Numbered from the stretch's first letter, positions 1-8,571 are shown. The stretch: 64,000 nt of DNA from Ktedonobacter sp. SOSP1-85 (GCF_016587415.1 NZ_BNJI01000003.1:310001-374000), one strand, 5' to 3'. Notes: generated by a model not told the origin, from the sequence alone. Numbers and translations are program-made.

Positions 1-519
1 GACGTTGAGGCACAGAAATTTCTAAGTATGAGCATGGACCAGCGCTGGATACAGCGCCCAGTTGAAGAAGTGTTTCAAGAAACCATTGAATCGTGGACCA
101 GGAACTTTGCGCTGGTCATCGAGGATCTCCTGGCTCTGCCCAGAGAAAACTTTATTGTCGCCGAGGGGAACTTCTTTCCAGAGTGTGTCGCCCCCTATCT
201 CTCCAGCCCCCAGCAAGCAATCTGGCTGGTTCCCACTGATACCTTCTGCGACCAGGCTCGACGCCGCAAGCAGGCTGAACTGGTCAGACGCCAGAAACGG
301 CATGGCGTCTATAACGAGGGCAGCAACCCTGAGCAACGCCTGCGTAACCTCATCGCCCGCGACTGCCAGCTTGCTCGCTATGTCAAGCAGCAGGCGGAAA
401 CCCTCTCGCTTTCAGTCGTTGAGGTAGACGGAGGTCACTCCAGCGAGGAAATGACGGAACTGGTCGAGAGACACTTCGATCCATATCTCATCGAATACTT
501 TAGGCGAACAAAAGAGTAG
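1..519 (+). CDS. P-loop kinase-like protein, C-terminal part (5' end outside window)
   Basis: The reading frame is open from base 1 (first codons encode DVEAQKFLS), so the first visible ATG at 28 is probably internal and the true start lies upstream of the window. The visible 170 or so residues contain a beta-strand/turn pattern (WLVPTDTFCDQARRRKQ near residue 75 of the ATG-numbered protein) followed by an Arg/Lys-rich helix and a terminal HFDPYL segment. This is the look of the lid and C-terminal half of small nucleoside or phosphoglycerate-kinase-like P-loop proteins. The Walker A loop would be in the missing part, so the function is inferred only. It ends just before an oppositely oriented SDR remnant. 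Confidence 0.55.
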   Translation, partial: DVEAQKFLSMSMDQRWIQRPVEEVFQETIESWTRNFALVIEDLLALPRENFIVAEGNFFPECVAPYLSSPQQAIWLVPTDTFCDQARRRKQAELVRRQKRHGVYNEGSNPEQRLRNLIARDCQLARYVKQQAETLSLSVVEVDGGHSSEEMTELVERHFDPYLIEYFRRTKE

Positions 520-531
520 CCGATCCGAAAC

Positions 532-864
532 TTAGAAAACACTACGTACCAGACCTCCTTCCGCGCGTAGCGCAGCTCCATCGACGACCCCAGCAAGCGG
601 GCTACAGATCAGGGTAACCAGCGCCGCCACTTCTTCAGGCTGAATCAGGCGCTCGATCAAAGAGGTAGGGCGATTCTCCTGCATAAATTTGCGCTCGGCC
701 ACCTCTGGCTTCTCGCCAGGGAACAGTGACTGAATAAATTCACTACCCCCCTCGGTCCTCGTTGGTCCCGGCAAAACGCTATTAACCGTCACATTTGTGC
801 CTTTGGCGATCTCGGCCAGGCGATGATCTGGTTGTAAATGAGATCGCTCTGCGAATTTTGTCAT
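532..864 (-). pseudogene. short-chain dehydrogenase/reductase, C-terminal remnant
   Basis: Residues 22-110 match the C-terminal third of classical SDR oxidoreductases: a TVNSVLPGPTRTEG segment after the catalytic region, then EEVAALVTLICSPLAG and a final GAALRAEGG substrate/cofactor-side strand. The Rossmann TGxxxGxG motif and the YxxxK catalytic motif are absent, and the first 15-20 residues do not look like SDR. At 110 residues it is less than half the usual 250. It is therefore read as a 5'-deleted gene rather than an active enzyme. It lies downstream of the aldehyde oxidoreductase operon on the same strand. Confidence 0.7.
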
Positions 865-896
865 TTACAAGCCCTCGGCCCTTGTTCTCTCAACTT

Positions 897-3110
897 CTAT
901 AAAAGGTTGTCCATGGTAATCGGCAGGTCGCGCACACGGCGGCCTGTGGCATGGTAGATAGCGTTGGCGATGGCCGGCGCAATACCGACGATGGCGACTT
1001 CGCCGACGCCCTTGACGCCGAGCGGATTGAGTTCCAGGTCGGGCTCTTCGACAAAGAGCACTTCGAGCGGGGGAATATCCGCGTGGACCGGGATGGCGTA
1101 GTCGGCAAAGTTGGCGTTGACGATGCGGCCTGTTGTCTCGTCCATGCGGGTCTGTTCCAGCAGGGCCATGCCAATGCCCCCAACGGTACCACCGATAACC
1201 TGACTGCGCGCAGTTTTCGGGTTGAGAATACGGCCAGCCGCGATGACCGAGAGCACTCTACTCACACGAATCCTGCCCAGCTCGGCGTCTACGCGCACCT
1301 CGACAAATTTTGCTCCGAAGATGCCCGTGCCAAACCGCTGGGCCTCGTCGCCAGGGGCAGCTCGGCCTGTGGCCTCAAGCAGATCCAGGCCATGGCGTTG
1401 GAGAATGGCGGTATAGCTCTCGCGGCGTGTGGGATCGCTTTTGAGCGCGATATATCCGTCTCCGGTTAGTATCATCTTCCGGCTTGCCCCGCGCAATGGC
1501 GAACACTCGTCTTCCTGAACGAGCGCGAGTGCCTGTTCCAGCAGCGTGGCAGCGGTCGCGTGGACCGCCGAGCCGGCGCTGGCGGCGAGCATAGAGCCGC
1601 CCTGGTTGGGCGAGACGGGAGAGTTGCTGTCGCCCAGCTCGCAGCGAATCCTTGCCAGGGGCAGGCCGAGCGCATCCGAGGCAATCTGAGCCAGAATGGT
1701 AGCGGTGCCGGGGCCGATGTCGGTCGCGCTGGTCTGGATCAGCACGCTGCCATCGGCCAGCAAGCGCACACGGGCTTCTGCCGGCTGGCGGTTGTAGGGA
1801 TAGTAGCTGCCAGACACGCCCCAGCCGATCAGTTCATGACCGTCGCGCAAAGAGCGCGGAGCGCGTGGGCGACGTTCCCAGCCAAAGGCTTGAGCGCCCA
1901 GTTCAAAGCATTCGCGCAGCTTCCGGCTTGACCACGGTTGGCCGCTCTGGGGATGGACCGGCGTGTCATTGCGCAGGCGCAGTTCAAGCGGATCAATGTC
2001 CAGGGCGTACGCCAGTTCGTCCAACGCGCTTTCAAGCGCGAAAAGGCCGGTCGATTCACCAGGGCCACGCATCCAGGTGGGTACAGCGACGTTGAGACGC
2101 ACCTGACGATAGGCAGTGCGCAGGTGAGGGCTGGCGTAAAGCAGAGCGGTCGCGCGCGTCAGGCCTTCGCGAAAGTCGTCATTCATTGCCACTGGCTCGG
2201 TGCCCTCGTGGATTGTAGCGAGAAGCTGGCCCTTGCGAGTTGCGCCGAGGGCTACACGCTGTACACTGCGCGGGCGGTAGCCAGTGGTTGTGTACATCTG
2301 CTCGCGGGTGAGCACCAGTTTGACCGGGCGGCCTACCTGACGGGCCGAGATAGCGGCCAGAACCACGTGTGGCCAGGGGCGCAGTCCGCTGCCGAACGCG
2401 CCGCCGATGAAGGGAGCCAGCACGCGTACCTGCGTTATCTCCAGGCCGAGCATCATTGCCAGTTGAGCGCGGGTATTGTAGACTCCCTGCGTCGAATCGT
2501 GGAGCGTTAACGTCTCGTCATCCCAACTGGCGATAGTCGCAGCCGGCGCCAGCGGATTGTGGTGCTGCGTCGGAGTAGTATAAGTTGCTTCCACGCGTAC
2601 CGGAGCCCTGGCTAGAACAGCTTCGGGCTCGCCACGCACTACGTCGGGAAAAGCGTTGTCGAGCACCTGCGCGTGCGGATCATCGAGTCGGAGCAGCGGC
2701 GTTTCCTCCTGGTAATCGACCGTGATCAAAGTCGCGGCAAAAGTGGCTTGCTCAAGCGTTTCTGCTACTACCACAGCGATATGCTGGCCATGATAAGAGA
2801 TGTGTTGGTCTTGGAGAGGCGGCGGCGGCGCTGCCCCCACCACAAAGCTGGGGGGGCTGGAGTGCAAGCGCGGCGCGTTGAGATGCGTCAGCACCGCGAG
2901 CACACCTGGAGCTGCTTCCGCCGCAGCTGTCTCGATCGTTTTAATGCTACCGCGCGCGATGGTGCTCTGCACAATAACCGCATGTGCCATGCGCTCAAAG
3001 GGAAATTCCGCGGGATAGCGGGCCTGGCCTGTTACCTTGAGCAGCCCATCGACGCGGTCAACCGGCTGGCCCACGCTGGGCGAGGATGTTTGTGGAGCGC
3101 TTTGAATCAT
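897..3110 (-). CDS. paoC: PaoC-like molybdopterin-binding subunit of aldehyde/xanthine oxidoreductase
   Basis: 737 residues, the usual size for the large subunit of the xanthine oxidase family. The N-terminus (GQPVDRVDGLLKVTGQARYPAEF) is the typical first domain, followed by the MoCo domains with GGAFGSG near residue 240 and GPGESTG near 350. The C-terminal GVKGVGEVA segment carries the expected catalytic Glu near residue 700. The overall pattern, including the ending around RRVRDLPIT, is closest to the E. coli PaoC/YagR type, which oxidises aromatic aldehydes. It is the last gene of the operon MerR-paoA-paoB-paoC on the minus strand, and its start overlaps the paoB end by 4 bases. The substrate cannot be read from sequence. 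No signal peptide is seen here; in E. coli PaoA carries the Tat signal. Confidence 0.88.
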   Translation of the reverse strand: MIQSAPQTSSPSVGQPVDRVDGLLKVTGQARYPAEFPFERMAHAVIVQSTIARGSIKTIETAAAEAAPGVLAVLTHLNAPRLHSSPPSFVVGAAPPPPLQDQHISYHGQHIAVVVAETLEQATFAATLITVDYQEETPLLRLDDPHAQVLDNAFPDVVRGEPEAVLARAPVRVEATYTTPTQHHNPLAPAATIASWDDETLTLHDSTQGVYNTRAQLAMMLGLEITQVRVLAPFIGGAFGSGLRPWPHVVLAAISARQVGRPVKLVLTREQMYTTTGYRPRSVQRVALGATRKGQLLATIHEGTEPVAMNDDFREGLTRATALLYASPHLRTAYRQVRLNVAVPTWMRGPGESTGLFALESALDELAYALDIDPLELRLRNDTPVHPQSGQPWSSRKLRECFELGAQAFGWERRPRAPRSLRDGHELIGWGVSGSYYPYNRQPAEARVRLLADGSVLIQTSATDIGPGTATILAQIASDALGLPLARIRCELGDSNSPVSPNQGGSMLAASAGSAVHATAATLLEQALALVQEDECSPLRGASRKMILTGDGYIALKSDPTRRESYTAILQRHGLDLLEATGRAAPGDEAQRFGTGIFGAKFVEVRVDAELGRIRVSRVLSVIAAGRILNPKTARSQVIGGTVGGIGMALLEQTRMDETTGRIVNANFADYAIPVHADIPPLEVLFVEEPDLELNPLGVKGVGEVAIVGIAPAIANAIYHATGRRVRDLPITMDNLL

Positions 3111-4090
3111 GCGATGCCTCCTACCGTGGTCAGGGCGCGTATCAGTGTACGCCGGGTGAGTTCAATCTTGAACGCGTTATCGCGTTGGGGGATAGCCCCT
3201 GTCAGGGCCGCTTCCGCGGCGGCGGCGCAGGTTTCTCTGGCGAGAGGCGCATTCTGGAGCAGTGCTTCCGCGGCGCGTACCCGCCAGGGGATTGTTCCCA
3301 CTCCACCCAGCGCGATCCGCGCCGCGCAGACAGTTGAACCGTCCAGTTCCAGGGCCACGGCGGCTGAAACCAGGGCGAACTCGTAGGAGGCACGATCGCG
3401 CACCTTGAGATAGGTTGAGCGAGAGGCATTGAACGTCGTCGGAATTTCCAGCGCGGCAATCAGCTCACCGGGTTTGAGAACATGCTCACGTTCCGGCGTT
3501 GTGCCAGGCAGGAGATAAAAATGGGCCAGCGGAATGCGCCGCGAGCCGTTTGGTCCGTGTACCTCCAGCGCAGCATCCAGCGCTATCAGGGCCACGGCGA
3601 GATCAGAGCCGTGGGTTGTGATACAGTTCTCGCTGGTACCGAAAATGGCGTGCACGCGGTTTTCGCCAACCAGCGCGGCACAGCCGGAGCCAGGCACGCG
3701 TTTATTGCAGGCAAAGACGGGATCGCGGAAGTAGGAGCAGCGCGTGCGCTGGAGCAGATTGCCACCGAGCGTTGCCATATTGCGTAGTTGTTGTGACGCA
3801 CTGGCCAGCAGCGCTTGTGTGATCAGCGGATAGCGCTCGCGGAGCAGCGCGTTATGCACCGCCTCGCTCATGGTAGTCAGCGCGCCAATCAATATCGCGT
3901 CTTCGGTGACTTCAATGCCCCGCAGAGGGAGGTGTGTAATATCTACCAGCAGATCGGGATGGAGCACATCATCCTTCATCAGGTCCAGCAGCGTCGTGCC
4001 GCCAGCGATGTACGCTGCCCCGGGGTGGGCTGTCAGGCGCGCAATGGCGCCCGCCTCGTTTTCGGCGCGCCAGTAGCTAAAAGGTCGCAT
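3107..4090 (-). CDS. paoB: PaoB-like FAD-binding subunit
   Basis: 327 residues with the FAD_binding_5 N-terminus (YIAGGTTLLDLMK near residue 30) and the CO dehydrogenase flavoprotein C-terminal domain. A loop after NLLQRTRC contains further cysteines in FRDPVFACNKR, PGSGCAAL and SENCITTHGSD. Extra cysteines at this place are the mark of the PaoB branch, where they bind an additional [4Fe-4S] cluster, so the same is inferred here. The subunit should pass electrons from the iron-sulfur protein to FAD. Its start region overlaps the 3' end of the paoA-like gene by 14 bases and its stop overlaps the paoC start, which indicates tight translational coupling. Confidence 0.88.
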   Translation of the reverse strand: MRPFSYWRAENEAGAIARLTAHPGAAYIAGGTTLLDLMKDDVLHPDLLVDITHLPLRGIEVTEDAILIGALTTMSEAVHNALLRERYPLITQALLASASQQLRNMATLGGNLLQRTRCSYFRDPVFACNKRVPGSGCAALVGENRVHAIFGTSENCITTHGSDLAVALIALDAALEVHGPNGSRRIPLAHFYLLPGTTPEREHVLKPGELIAALEIPTTFNASRSTYLKVRDRASYEFALVSAAVALELDGSTVCAARIALGGVGTIPWRVRAAEALLQNAPLARETCAAAAEAALTGAIPQRDNAFKIELTRRTLIRALTTVGGIA

Positions 4091-4589
4091 CTTTTTCTCC
4101 CTCTACCACGCTCCAGATCGCGGCCACAATATTGGAGTAAGCGCCACAGCGGCAGAGATTGCCACTCATAAACTCGCGGATCTCTTCCTGAGAAGTCGTG
4201 TGCCCCTCGTTGAGCAGAGCCACGGCGGACATAATCTGTCCCGAAGTGCAATAGCCGCACTGAAAGCCATCGTGAGCGATAAAGGCCGCCTGCATGGGGT
4301 GAAGCTCTTCTCCATTGGCCAGGCCTTCAATCGTCGTAATCTCTCGTCCGTCGCACATCGCAGCGAGGGTGAGGCAGGAGAGAACACGCTGGTTATCGGC
4401 CAGGACCGTGCAAGCGCCGCAGGCTCCGTGGTCACAGCCCTTTTTTGTGCCCGTCAGTTCAAGATGTTCGCTCAGCGCGTCAAGCAGTGTCACGCGTGTA
4501 TCCAGGAGCAGCGCGTGCTTTGTGCCATTGACACGCAACGTCACAGCAATCAGTTGAGCATCTAGGGATGTCTCTGTAGAAGTAGCCAT
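4077..4589 (-). CDS. paoA: PaoA-like [2Fe-2S] subunit
   Basis: 170 residues with two iron-sulfur domains. The N-terminal plant-ferredoxin-type cluster is seen in GCDHGACGACTVL followed by a later cysteine in VLSC. The C-terminal cluster is seen in FQCGYCTSGQIMSA and in NLCRCGAYSNI. Spacing and order match the small subunit of the xanthine oxidase family. There is no obvious Tat signal at the N-terminus (MATSTETSLDAQLIAVTLRV), unlike E. coli PaoA, so the complex is probably cytoplasmic. It is the first structural gene of the operon and follows the MerR gene by only 23 bases. Confidence 0.88.
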   Translation of the reverse strand: MATSTETSLDAQLIAVTLRVNGTKHALLLDTRVTLLDALSEHLELTGTKKGCDHGACGACTVLADNQRVLSCLTLAAMCDGREITTIEGLANGEELHPMQAAFIAHDGFQCGYCTSGQIMSAVALLNEGHTTSQEEIREFMSGNLCRCGAYSNIVAAIWSVVEGEKDATF

Positions 4590-4612
4590 ATCTTTTCCTA
4601 TCGATTCTATCG

Positions 4613-5044
4613 TTAAATAACGGTATCCGTGGGTTCATCTTGAAGTGTCGCGTAGACCTGGGCGACTGCCGCGTTATTGCGTTCTTCAACCTCGCGCATG
4701 TGCGTGATCTTCCGTTGCAGCGCGGCCATATGCTGCTCTAACTTGTGCATATGTTCTTCCAGAGCGCGTTGGTGTTCTTCCAGGATCAACCGGCGCTCGG
4801 TCGCAGTGGCATCACCCTGGCGACGCAGCGCTGCAAAATGAATCATCTGCGCCAGCGGCATATCCGTCTCGCGCAGGCGAATCAGCGTCTGGAGCCAGGA
4901 GATATCTTGCTGACTATAACGGCGATGGCCGTTTGGCGCTCTCTGTACCGGCTCAATCAGCCCGATGCGTTCATAGTAGCGCAGCGTATCGCTGCTCAGT
5001 CCGGTCTGCTGAGCAACCTGTTGAATCGAAAAATTTGTTTCCAT
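4613..5044 (-). CDS. MerR-family transcriptional regulator of the paoABC-like operon
   Basis: The winged-helix MerR head is clear: NFSIQQVAQQTGLSSDTLRYYERIGLI, then HRRYSQQDI and a coiled-coil C-terminus. There is no cysteine set for metal or iron-sulfur sensing, so it belongs with the small-organic or aldehyde-sensing MerR group (AdhR-like, inferred). The open frame reaches 5059 through a TTG, but the ATG at 5044 is preferred because the protein then starts METNFSIQ. That ATG is also where transcription from the promoter just upstream should begin, so the mRNA appears leaderless. The gene is followed directly by the oxidoreductase genes and probably autoregulates the whole operon. Confidence 0.88.
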   Translation of the reverse strand: METNFSIQQVAQQTGLSSDTLRYYERIGLIEPVQRAPNGHRRYSQQDISWLQTLIRLRETDMPLAQMIHFAALRRQGDATATERRLILEEHQRALEEHMHKLEQHMAALQRKITHMREVEERNNAAVAQVYATLQDEPTDTVI

Positions 5045-5050
5045 GCCCCA

Positions 5051-5081
5051 ACTATACAACCTGGAGTGAACTCCAGGTCAA
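5051..5081 (-). promoter_or_regulatory. MerR-type promoter with 19-bp spacer and central dyad
   Basis: On the minus strand TTGACC (5081-5076) and TATAGT (5056-5051) are separated by 19 bases instead of 17. The spacer holds the perfect dyad ACCTGGAGT-TC-ACTCCAGGT (5078-5059). An overlong spacer with a dyad between -35 and -10 is the classic MerR-family arrangement, in which the regulator untwists the DNA to activate. Transcription should start about 7 bases after the -10, at or next to the ATG at 5044. Confidence 0.85.
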
Positions 5082-5184
5082 GAGGTTGGAGTGACTTTTT
5101 CTGTCCAGGAGGGGTCCCAACATTCCCCCCTGCGTTTTTCCCGCTAAGCAAGCAACAATATCTGTATGAGAAGACAGAGGAAAC

Positions 5185-5610
5185 ATGGATCATACTGTAC
5201 AGGTCTGGGATGCCATCAATAGCCACAAATACCTGACGTATAGCGGTCATACTGACCAGATCAACACAGTGGCCTGGTCCCCCAATGGCAAGTACATCGC
5301 GTCGGGTAGCAATGATCATACGGTGCAGGTCTGGGATGTCGCCAGCGGAAACAGGAGCGTGACCTATCAAGGCCATGCCGACCGGGTCAACGCTGTGGCC
5401 TGGTCTCCTGATGGCAAGTACATCGCGTCGGGCAGCGATGATCGTACCATGCAGATCTGGGACGCAACGACAAAAAAGACTGTCTTCACCTCTACAAACG
5501 ATCTCACTAACTATTTCGCCGTGATCAAATCCGTGGCCTGGTCTCCTGATGGCAAGCTTATCGCTTCCGGCAGCAGTGATTCCACTGTACGATTCTGGGC
5601 GATCCCATAA
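5185..5610 (+). CDS. short WD40-repeat protein (probably a fragment)
   Basis: About three WD40 repeats: DHTVQVWD, GHTDQINTVAWSPNGKYIASGSNDHTVQVWD, GHADRVNAVAWSPDGKYIASGSDDRTMQIWD and a last VAWSPDGKLIASGSSD repeat ending FWAIP. The frame enters in the middle of a repeat (MDHTVQVWD). A propeller needs six to eight repeats, and such proteins in related bacteria usually carry an N-terminal kinase or STAND domain. It is therefore probably the 3' end of a longer gene. It might still be translated, since no stop interrupts the three repeats. It is divergent from the MerR promoter at 5081. Confidence 0.6.
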   Translation: MDHTVQVWDAINSHKYLTYSGHTDQINTVAWSPNGKYIASGSNDHTVQVWDVASGNRSVTYQGHADRVNAVAWSPDGKYIASGSDDRTMQIWDATTKKTVFTSTNDLTNYFAVIKSVAWSPDGKLIASGSSDSTVRFWAIP

Positions 5611-5742
5611 CCCCCATTGCTTGGACCTTGTTTTTCTATAGAAGAATTCGCCTCATGACCTCCGTCATTTTCTCGTCATTGATCTTCTTTTGACCATTGA
5701 GATATCTTTGTCCAACTGTACTAGAGGGAGGTAGAGTCACCG

Positions 5743-6168
5743 CTATGGTTTGATGGTCGAGGCAATAACAACATTGAGACTATAATTGGCATAGGGGAGT
5801 AGGATATCTAAAAATTCATTGAGCGTGCCCTGATCGATCACTTCCAGTTTCAACAGATAACAGACATTCCCGCCAGCAATACGATGGCACTCACGTACCT
5901 CTTTCCTGCCCTCAATAAGCTGGAGAAAGCTACGGTGATGATTCGTTTTCATGTGCACATTTACATATGCTAGCATCCTGGGAGCGATTTTTTGCTCATC
6001 CACACGAATAGTGTAGCCGGTAATTACTCCTTCTTCTTCCAGGCGACGCACACGCTCAGCCACGGCTGGCGCGCTCATATGAACCACCGCAGCAAGCTTA
6101 CGCATAGATAGGCGGCTATCTTCTCGCAAAGCCTGAACAATAGCAATATCTGTTGTATCCATAATCAT
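5743..6168 (-). CDS. Lrp/AsnC-family transcriptional regulator
   Basis: An N-terminal AsnC-type HTH (DTTDIAIVQALREDSRLSMRKLA, then MSAPAVAERVRRLEEEGVI) is followed by the RAM ligand-binding domain (IRVDEQKIAPRMLAYV to the C-terminus), at about 141 residues the usual size. The open frame reaches 6189 through TTG, but the ATG codons at 6168 and 6162 give the usual short lead into the HTH. Such proteins act as octamers responding to amino acids or related small molecules. It is divergent from the metallo-hydrolase gene at 6341, a possible target; that link is inference. Confidence 0.85.
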   Translation of the reverse strand: MIMDTTDIAIVQALREDSRLSMRKLAAVVHMSAPAVAERVRRLEEEGVITGYTIRVDEQKIAPRMLAYVNVHMKTNHHRSFLQLIEGRKEVRECHRIAGGNVCYLLKLEVIDQGTLNEFLDILLPYANYSLNVVIASTIKP

Positions 6169-6340
6169 CCCATAACAACTGTTTAGCAACCATGCTCTCT
6201 TTCCTTACAAAGGAAAAGCAAAAGGTCCGCTTACTTTCCATATTTTGTGTACAGAGGGCTTGAAATATCCTATTATTTTATCACAAGAGCAGCTAAACGA
6301 TAGATTCGTTAGGTAGATTAATCTGAAGAAGAGGAACATA

Positions 6341-7108
6341 ATGCAAATCCACTTTCTGCGCCACGCTACCCTGGTACTGACCATTCATAATCTCAAGATC
6401 CTGGTCGATCCAATGCTCAGCCCTCAGGGAGCCATAGATCCCATTCCCAACGCAGGCAACCAGATACGCAACCCGATGGTGCCGCTACCACTCTCCGATG
6501 AGGAGTTACAGCAGGTAATCAACAACCTGGACGCTGTTTTAATAACTCATACGCATCGTGACCACTGGGACCCAGCCGCACAGGACTTACTCCCCAAAGA
6601 CTTACCTCTACTCTGTCAGCCAGCAGACCAGGCTAAGCTAGAGCAGGCAGGCTTCACCCAGGTTCTGCCGATAAGTGAACGCTTGACGTGGCGTGGGCTT
6701 GAGATCGACCGCACTGGAGGGCAGCACGGAACAGGCGAGCTAGGTAAAATGATGGGTCCTGTCTCTGGCTTTGTATTGAAGGCCGAGGGGGAGCCAGCAC
6801 TCTATATCGCGGGCGATACAATCTGGTGCTCAGACGTTGAACAGGCCCTCACACAGCACAAACCAGATGTGGTCATGCTCAACGCCGGTGCTCCAACCTT
6901 TGTCACTGGCGGCGGCCCCATCACCATGGACGAGAACGATGTGTGCCAGGTATGCCGCAGCATTCCCGAGGCAAACATCGTAGTGGTACACATGGAAACA
7001 ATCAATCACTGTCGCCTCACGCGTGCCGCATTGAGAGACAAGCTAGAGGCAGAAGAGCTAGAGAAACATGTCTCCATTCCTCAGGACGGAGAGATCCTTA
7101 CCTTCTAA
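6341..7108 (+). CDS. MBL-fold metal-dependent hydrolase (UlaG-like)
   Basis: 255 residues. The metallo-beta-lactamase motif is THTHRDHWDP near residue 68, with further ligands in GGQHGTGELG, AGDTIW and VVHMETINH near residues 125, 155 and 222. The protein begins with the beta strand IHFLRHATLVL typical of UlaG-type lactonases and related phosphodiesterases. An AGAGGAAC ribosome site precedes the ATG. The substrate is unknown. It sits divergently from the Lrp regulator and is followed by a separate promoter for the exporter gene. Confidence 0.82.
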   Translation: MQIHFLRHATLVLTIHNLKILVDPMLSPQGAIDPIPNAGNQIRNPMVPLPLSDEELQQVINNLDAVLITHTHRDHWDPAAQDLLPKDLPLLCQPADQAKLEQAGFTQVLPISERLTWRGLEIDRTGGQHGTGELGKMMGPVSGFVLKAEGEPALYIAGDTIWCSDVEQALTQHKPDVVMLNAGAPTFVTGGGPITMDENDVCQVCRSIPEANIVVVHMETINHCRLTRAALRDKLEAEELEKHVSIPQDGEILTF

Positions 7109-7130
7109 ATACATTCAATTCTTCGCAAAT

Positions 7131-7159
7131 TTGCATTTGGCATGTAAAGTGGGTATTAT
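7131..7159 (+). promoter_or_regulatory. sigma70-like promoter of the MFS gene
   Basis: TTGCAT (7131-7136) and TATTAT (7154-7159) are separated by 17 bases, placing transcription start near 7166, directly before two hairpins and the MFS start codon at 7298. Confidence 0.6.
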
Positions 7160-7168
7160 AGCGGTGCG

Positions 7169-7281
7169 CCGCAAGATTGATGCCTGAGAAGGAGACGACA
7201 ATCTTGCGGACTAGGCCGACGCTACTGGCGTACGCGTCTACTGTGCTGGCAGTAGACGCGTACGCCAGTAGCGTCGGCCTA
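7169..7281 (+). promoter_or_regulatory. double-hairpin leader ahead of the MFS exporter
   Basis: Two inverted repeats sit back to back in the presumed 5' leader. The first has 11-bp arms (CCGCAAGATTG 7169-7179, CAATCTTGCGG 7199-7209). The second has perfect 32-bp arms (7212-7243 and 7250-7281) around a 6-base loop. The ribosome site AGAAAGGA begins immediately after the second hairpin. Either it is a regulatory or terminator-like structure controlling the exporter, or the 70-bp hairpin is a small inserted palindromic element. Confidence 0.75.
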
Positions 7282-7297
7282 CAGAAAGGATGCTCAG

Positions 7298-8563
7298 ATG
7301 CCATTAAACATGCCAAAGAAACGCGCAGCCCTCTGGCGGAACCGCGACTACCTCTTGCTGTGGAGTGGGCAGGGCCTGTCATCTCTGGGGGACGTGCTGC
7401 AAGACGTCCCTCTCCCTTTGCTCATCCTGGCGCTGACGCACTCGCCCGCTCAGGCTGGCATCGTGGCGACGCTGCAAAAGCTCCCTTTTCCTTTTCTGAG
7501 CCTGCCTGCTGGCGTGCTGATTGACCGCTGGGATCGTAAGCGCGTGATGGTCATTTGTGATATCGGACGGGCGCTGGCAACGGGAAGCGTCTTCCTGGCC
7601 TACTGGCTGGGACACCTGAGCATGCCCCATATCTATCTTATGGCCCTGGTCTGTGGCGCCCTGGCAACCTTCTTCACCCTGGCCGAAACGGCCTCGCTGC
7701 CCAACGTTGTTAGCAAAGAGCAATTGCCTGCTGCTATGGGACAAAATTACGCAACCTCCATTGTCACAGGCATCATCGGCGCGCCCCTGGGTGGCCTGCT
7801 CTACGCATTCTACGCGGCCCTGCCCTTTCTGCTGAATGCCCTCTCCTACCTTATTTCCGTTCTCTCGCTCTCCGCGATCAGGACACAGTTTCAACAGGTA
7901 CGGCAGACGACGCAGCGCAACTTCCGCCAGGAAATTCAGGAGGGCGTGGCCTGGATCTGGCGGCAACCGCTGGTACGCTTCCTGGCCTTTCGCGTCAGCG
8001 CGGGCAATATCGCCTATGGAGGGAGCACGCTTATCCTGATTGTGCTCGCACAGAACTTACATGCCTCTGCCTTTGAGATCGGCATTATCTTTACCATTGA
8101 TGCCCTGGGAGGGATCGCGGCCTCCTTCTTGATCGAACCTCTACAACGACGCCTGAGCTTTACCCACATCACTATCGGCCTTGGGTGGGTTGCAGCACTC
8201 CTCTTTCCGCTCTACGCGCTCGCCCCCAATATCTTTTTGTTAGGACTCATCGGCGCCCTGATGAGCTTCGCCCTCGTCATTTTCGATGTCACGCAGTTGA
8301 GCTATCGGGCCTCGATCATTCCCGACAATATTTTCGGCCGTGTCACCAGCAGCATCCGCCTGCTGACGGTTGGTGCCATGTCGCTGGGAGCAGCCATCGC
8401 GGGCATCATGCTCCAGTTGCTTGGACCCATTAACACCGTCTATAGCTTCTCAGCTTACTTATTCGTGCTCGCCTTGCTAACGACTCTGAACAAAGATATT
8501 CGCCAGGCAGGCTCCCTAAGCGAGACAGAGATGACCCTGGAAGAAGACACGCAAGCTGGATAA
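7298..8563 (+). CDS. MFS transporter, DHA3-type drug exporter
   Basis: 421 residues with about 12 hydrophobic segments and the MFS loop motif VLIDRWDRKRVMV near residue 67, which is the conserved GxxxDRxxRR signature between helices 2 and 3. The opening KRAALWRNRDYLLLWSGQGLSSLG is typical of the EntS/MefA-type exporters of the DHA3 group. It likely exports a hydrophobic compound by proton exchange at the membrane. It has its own promoter and a strongly structured leader. The ATG at 7298 is chosen because AGAAAGGA lies 8-9 bases upstream. Confidence 0.85.
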   Translation: MPLNMPKKRAALWRNRDYLLLWSGQGLSSLGDVLQDVPLPLLILALTHSPAQAGIVATLQKLPFPFLSLPAGVLIDRWDRKRVMVICDIGRALATGSVFLAYWLGHLSMPHIYLMALVCGALATFFTLAETASLPNVVSKEQLPAAMGQNYATSIVTGIIGAPLGGLLYAFYAALPFLLNALSYLISVLSLSAIRTQFQQVRQTTQRNFRQEIQEGVAWIWRQPLVRFLAFRVSAGNIAYGGSTLILIVLAQNLHASAFEIGIIFTIDALGGIAASFLIEPLQRRLSFTHITIGLGWVAALLFPLYALAPNIFLLGLIGALMSFALVIFDVTQLSYRASIIPDNIFGRVTSSIRLLTVGAMSLGAAIAGIMLQLLGPINTVYSFSAYLFVLALLTTLNKDIRQAGSLSETEMTLEEDTQAG

Positions 8564-8571
8564 TATAACTC

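Noticed and set aside
951..2510. Long plus-strand open frames opposite the paoC-like gene
   Set aside because: They are mirror frames of a GC-rich conserved gene with no ribosome sites or recognisable domains.
4077..4589. Carbon monoxide dehydrogenase (CoxSML) instead of a PaoABC-type enzyme
   Set aside because: The extra cysteines in the FAD subunit and the large-subunit pattern favour the PaoABC branch, and no cox maturation genes are nearby.
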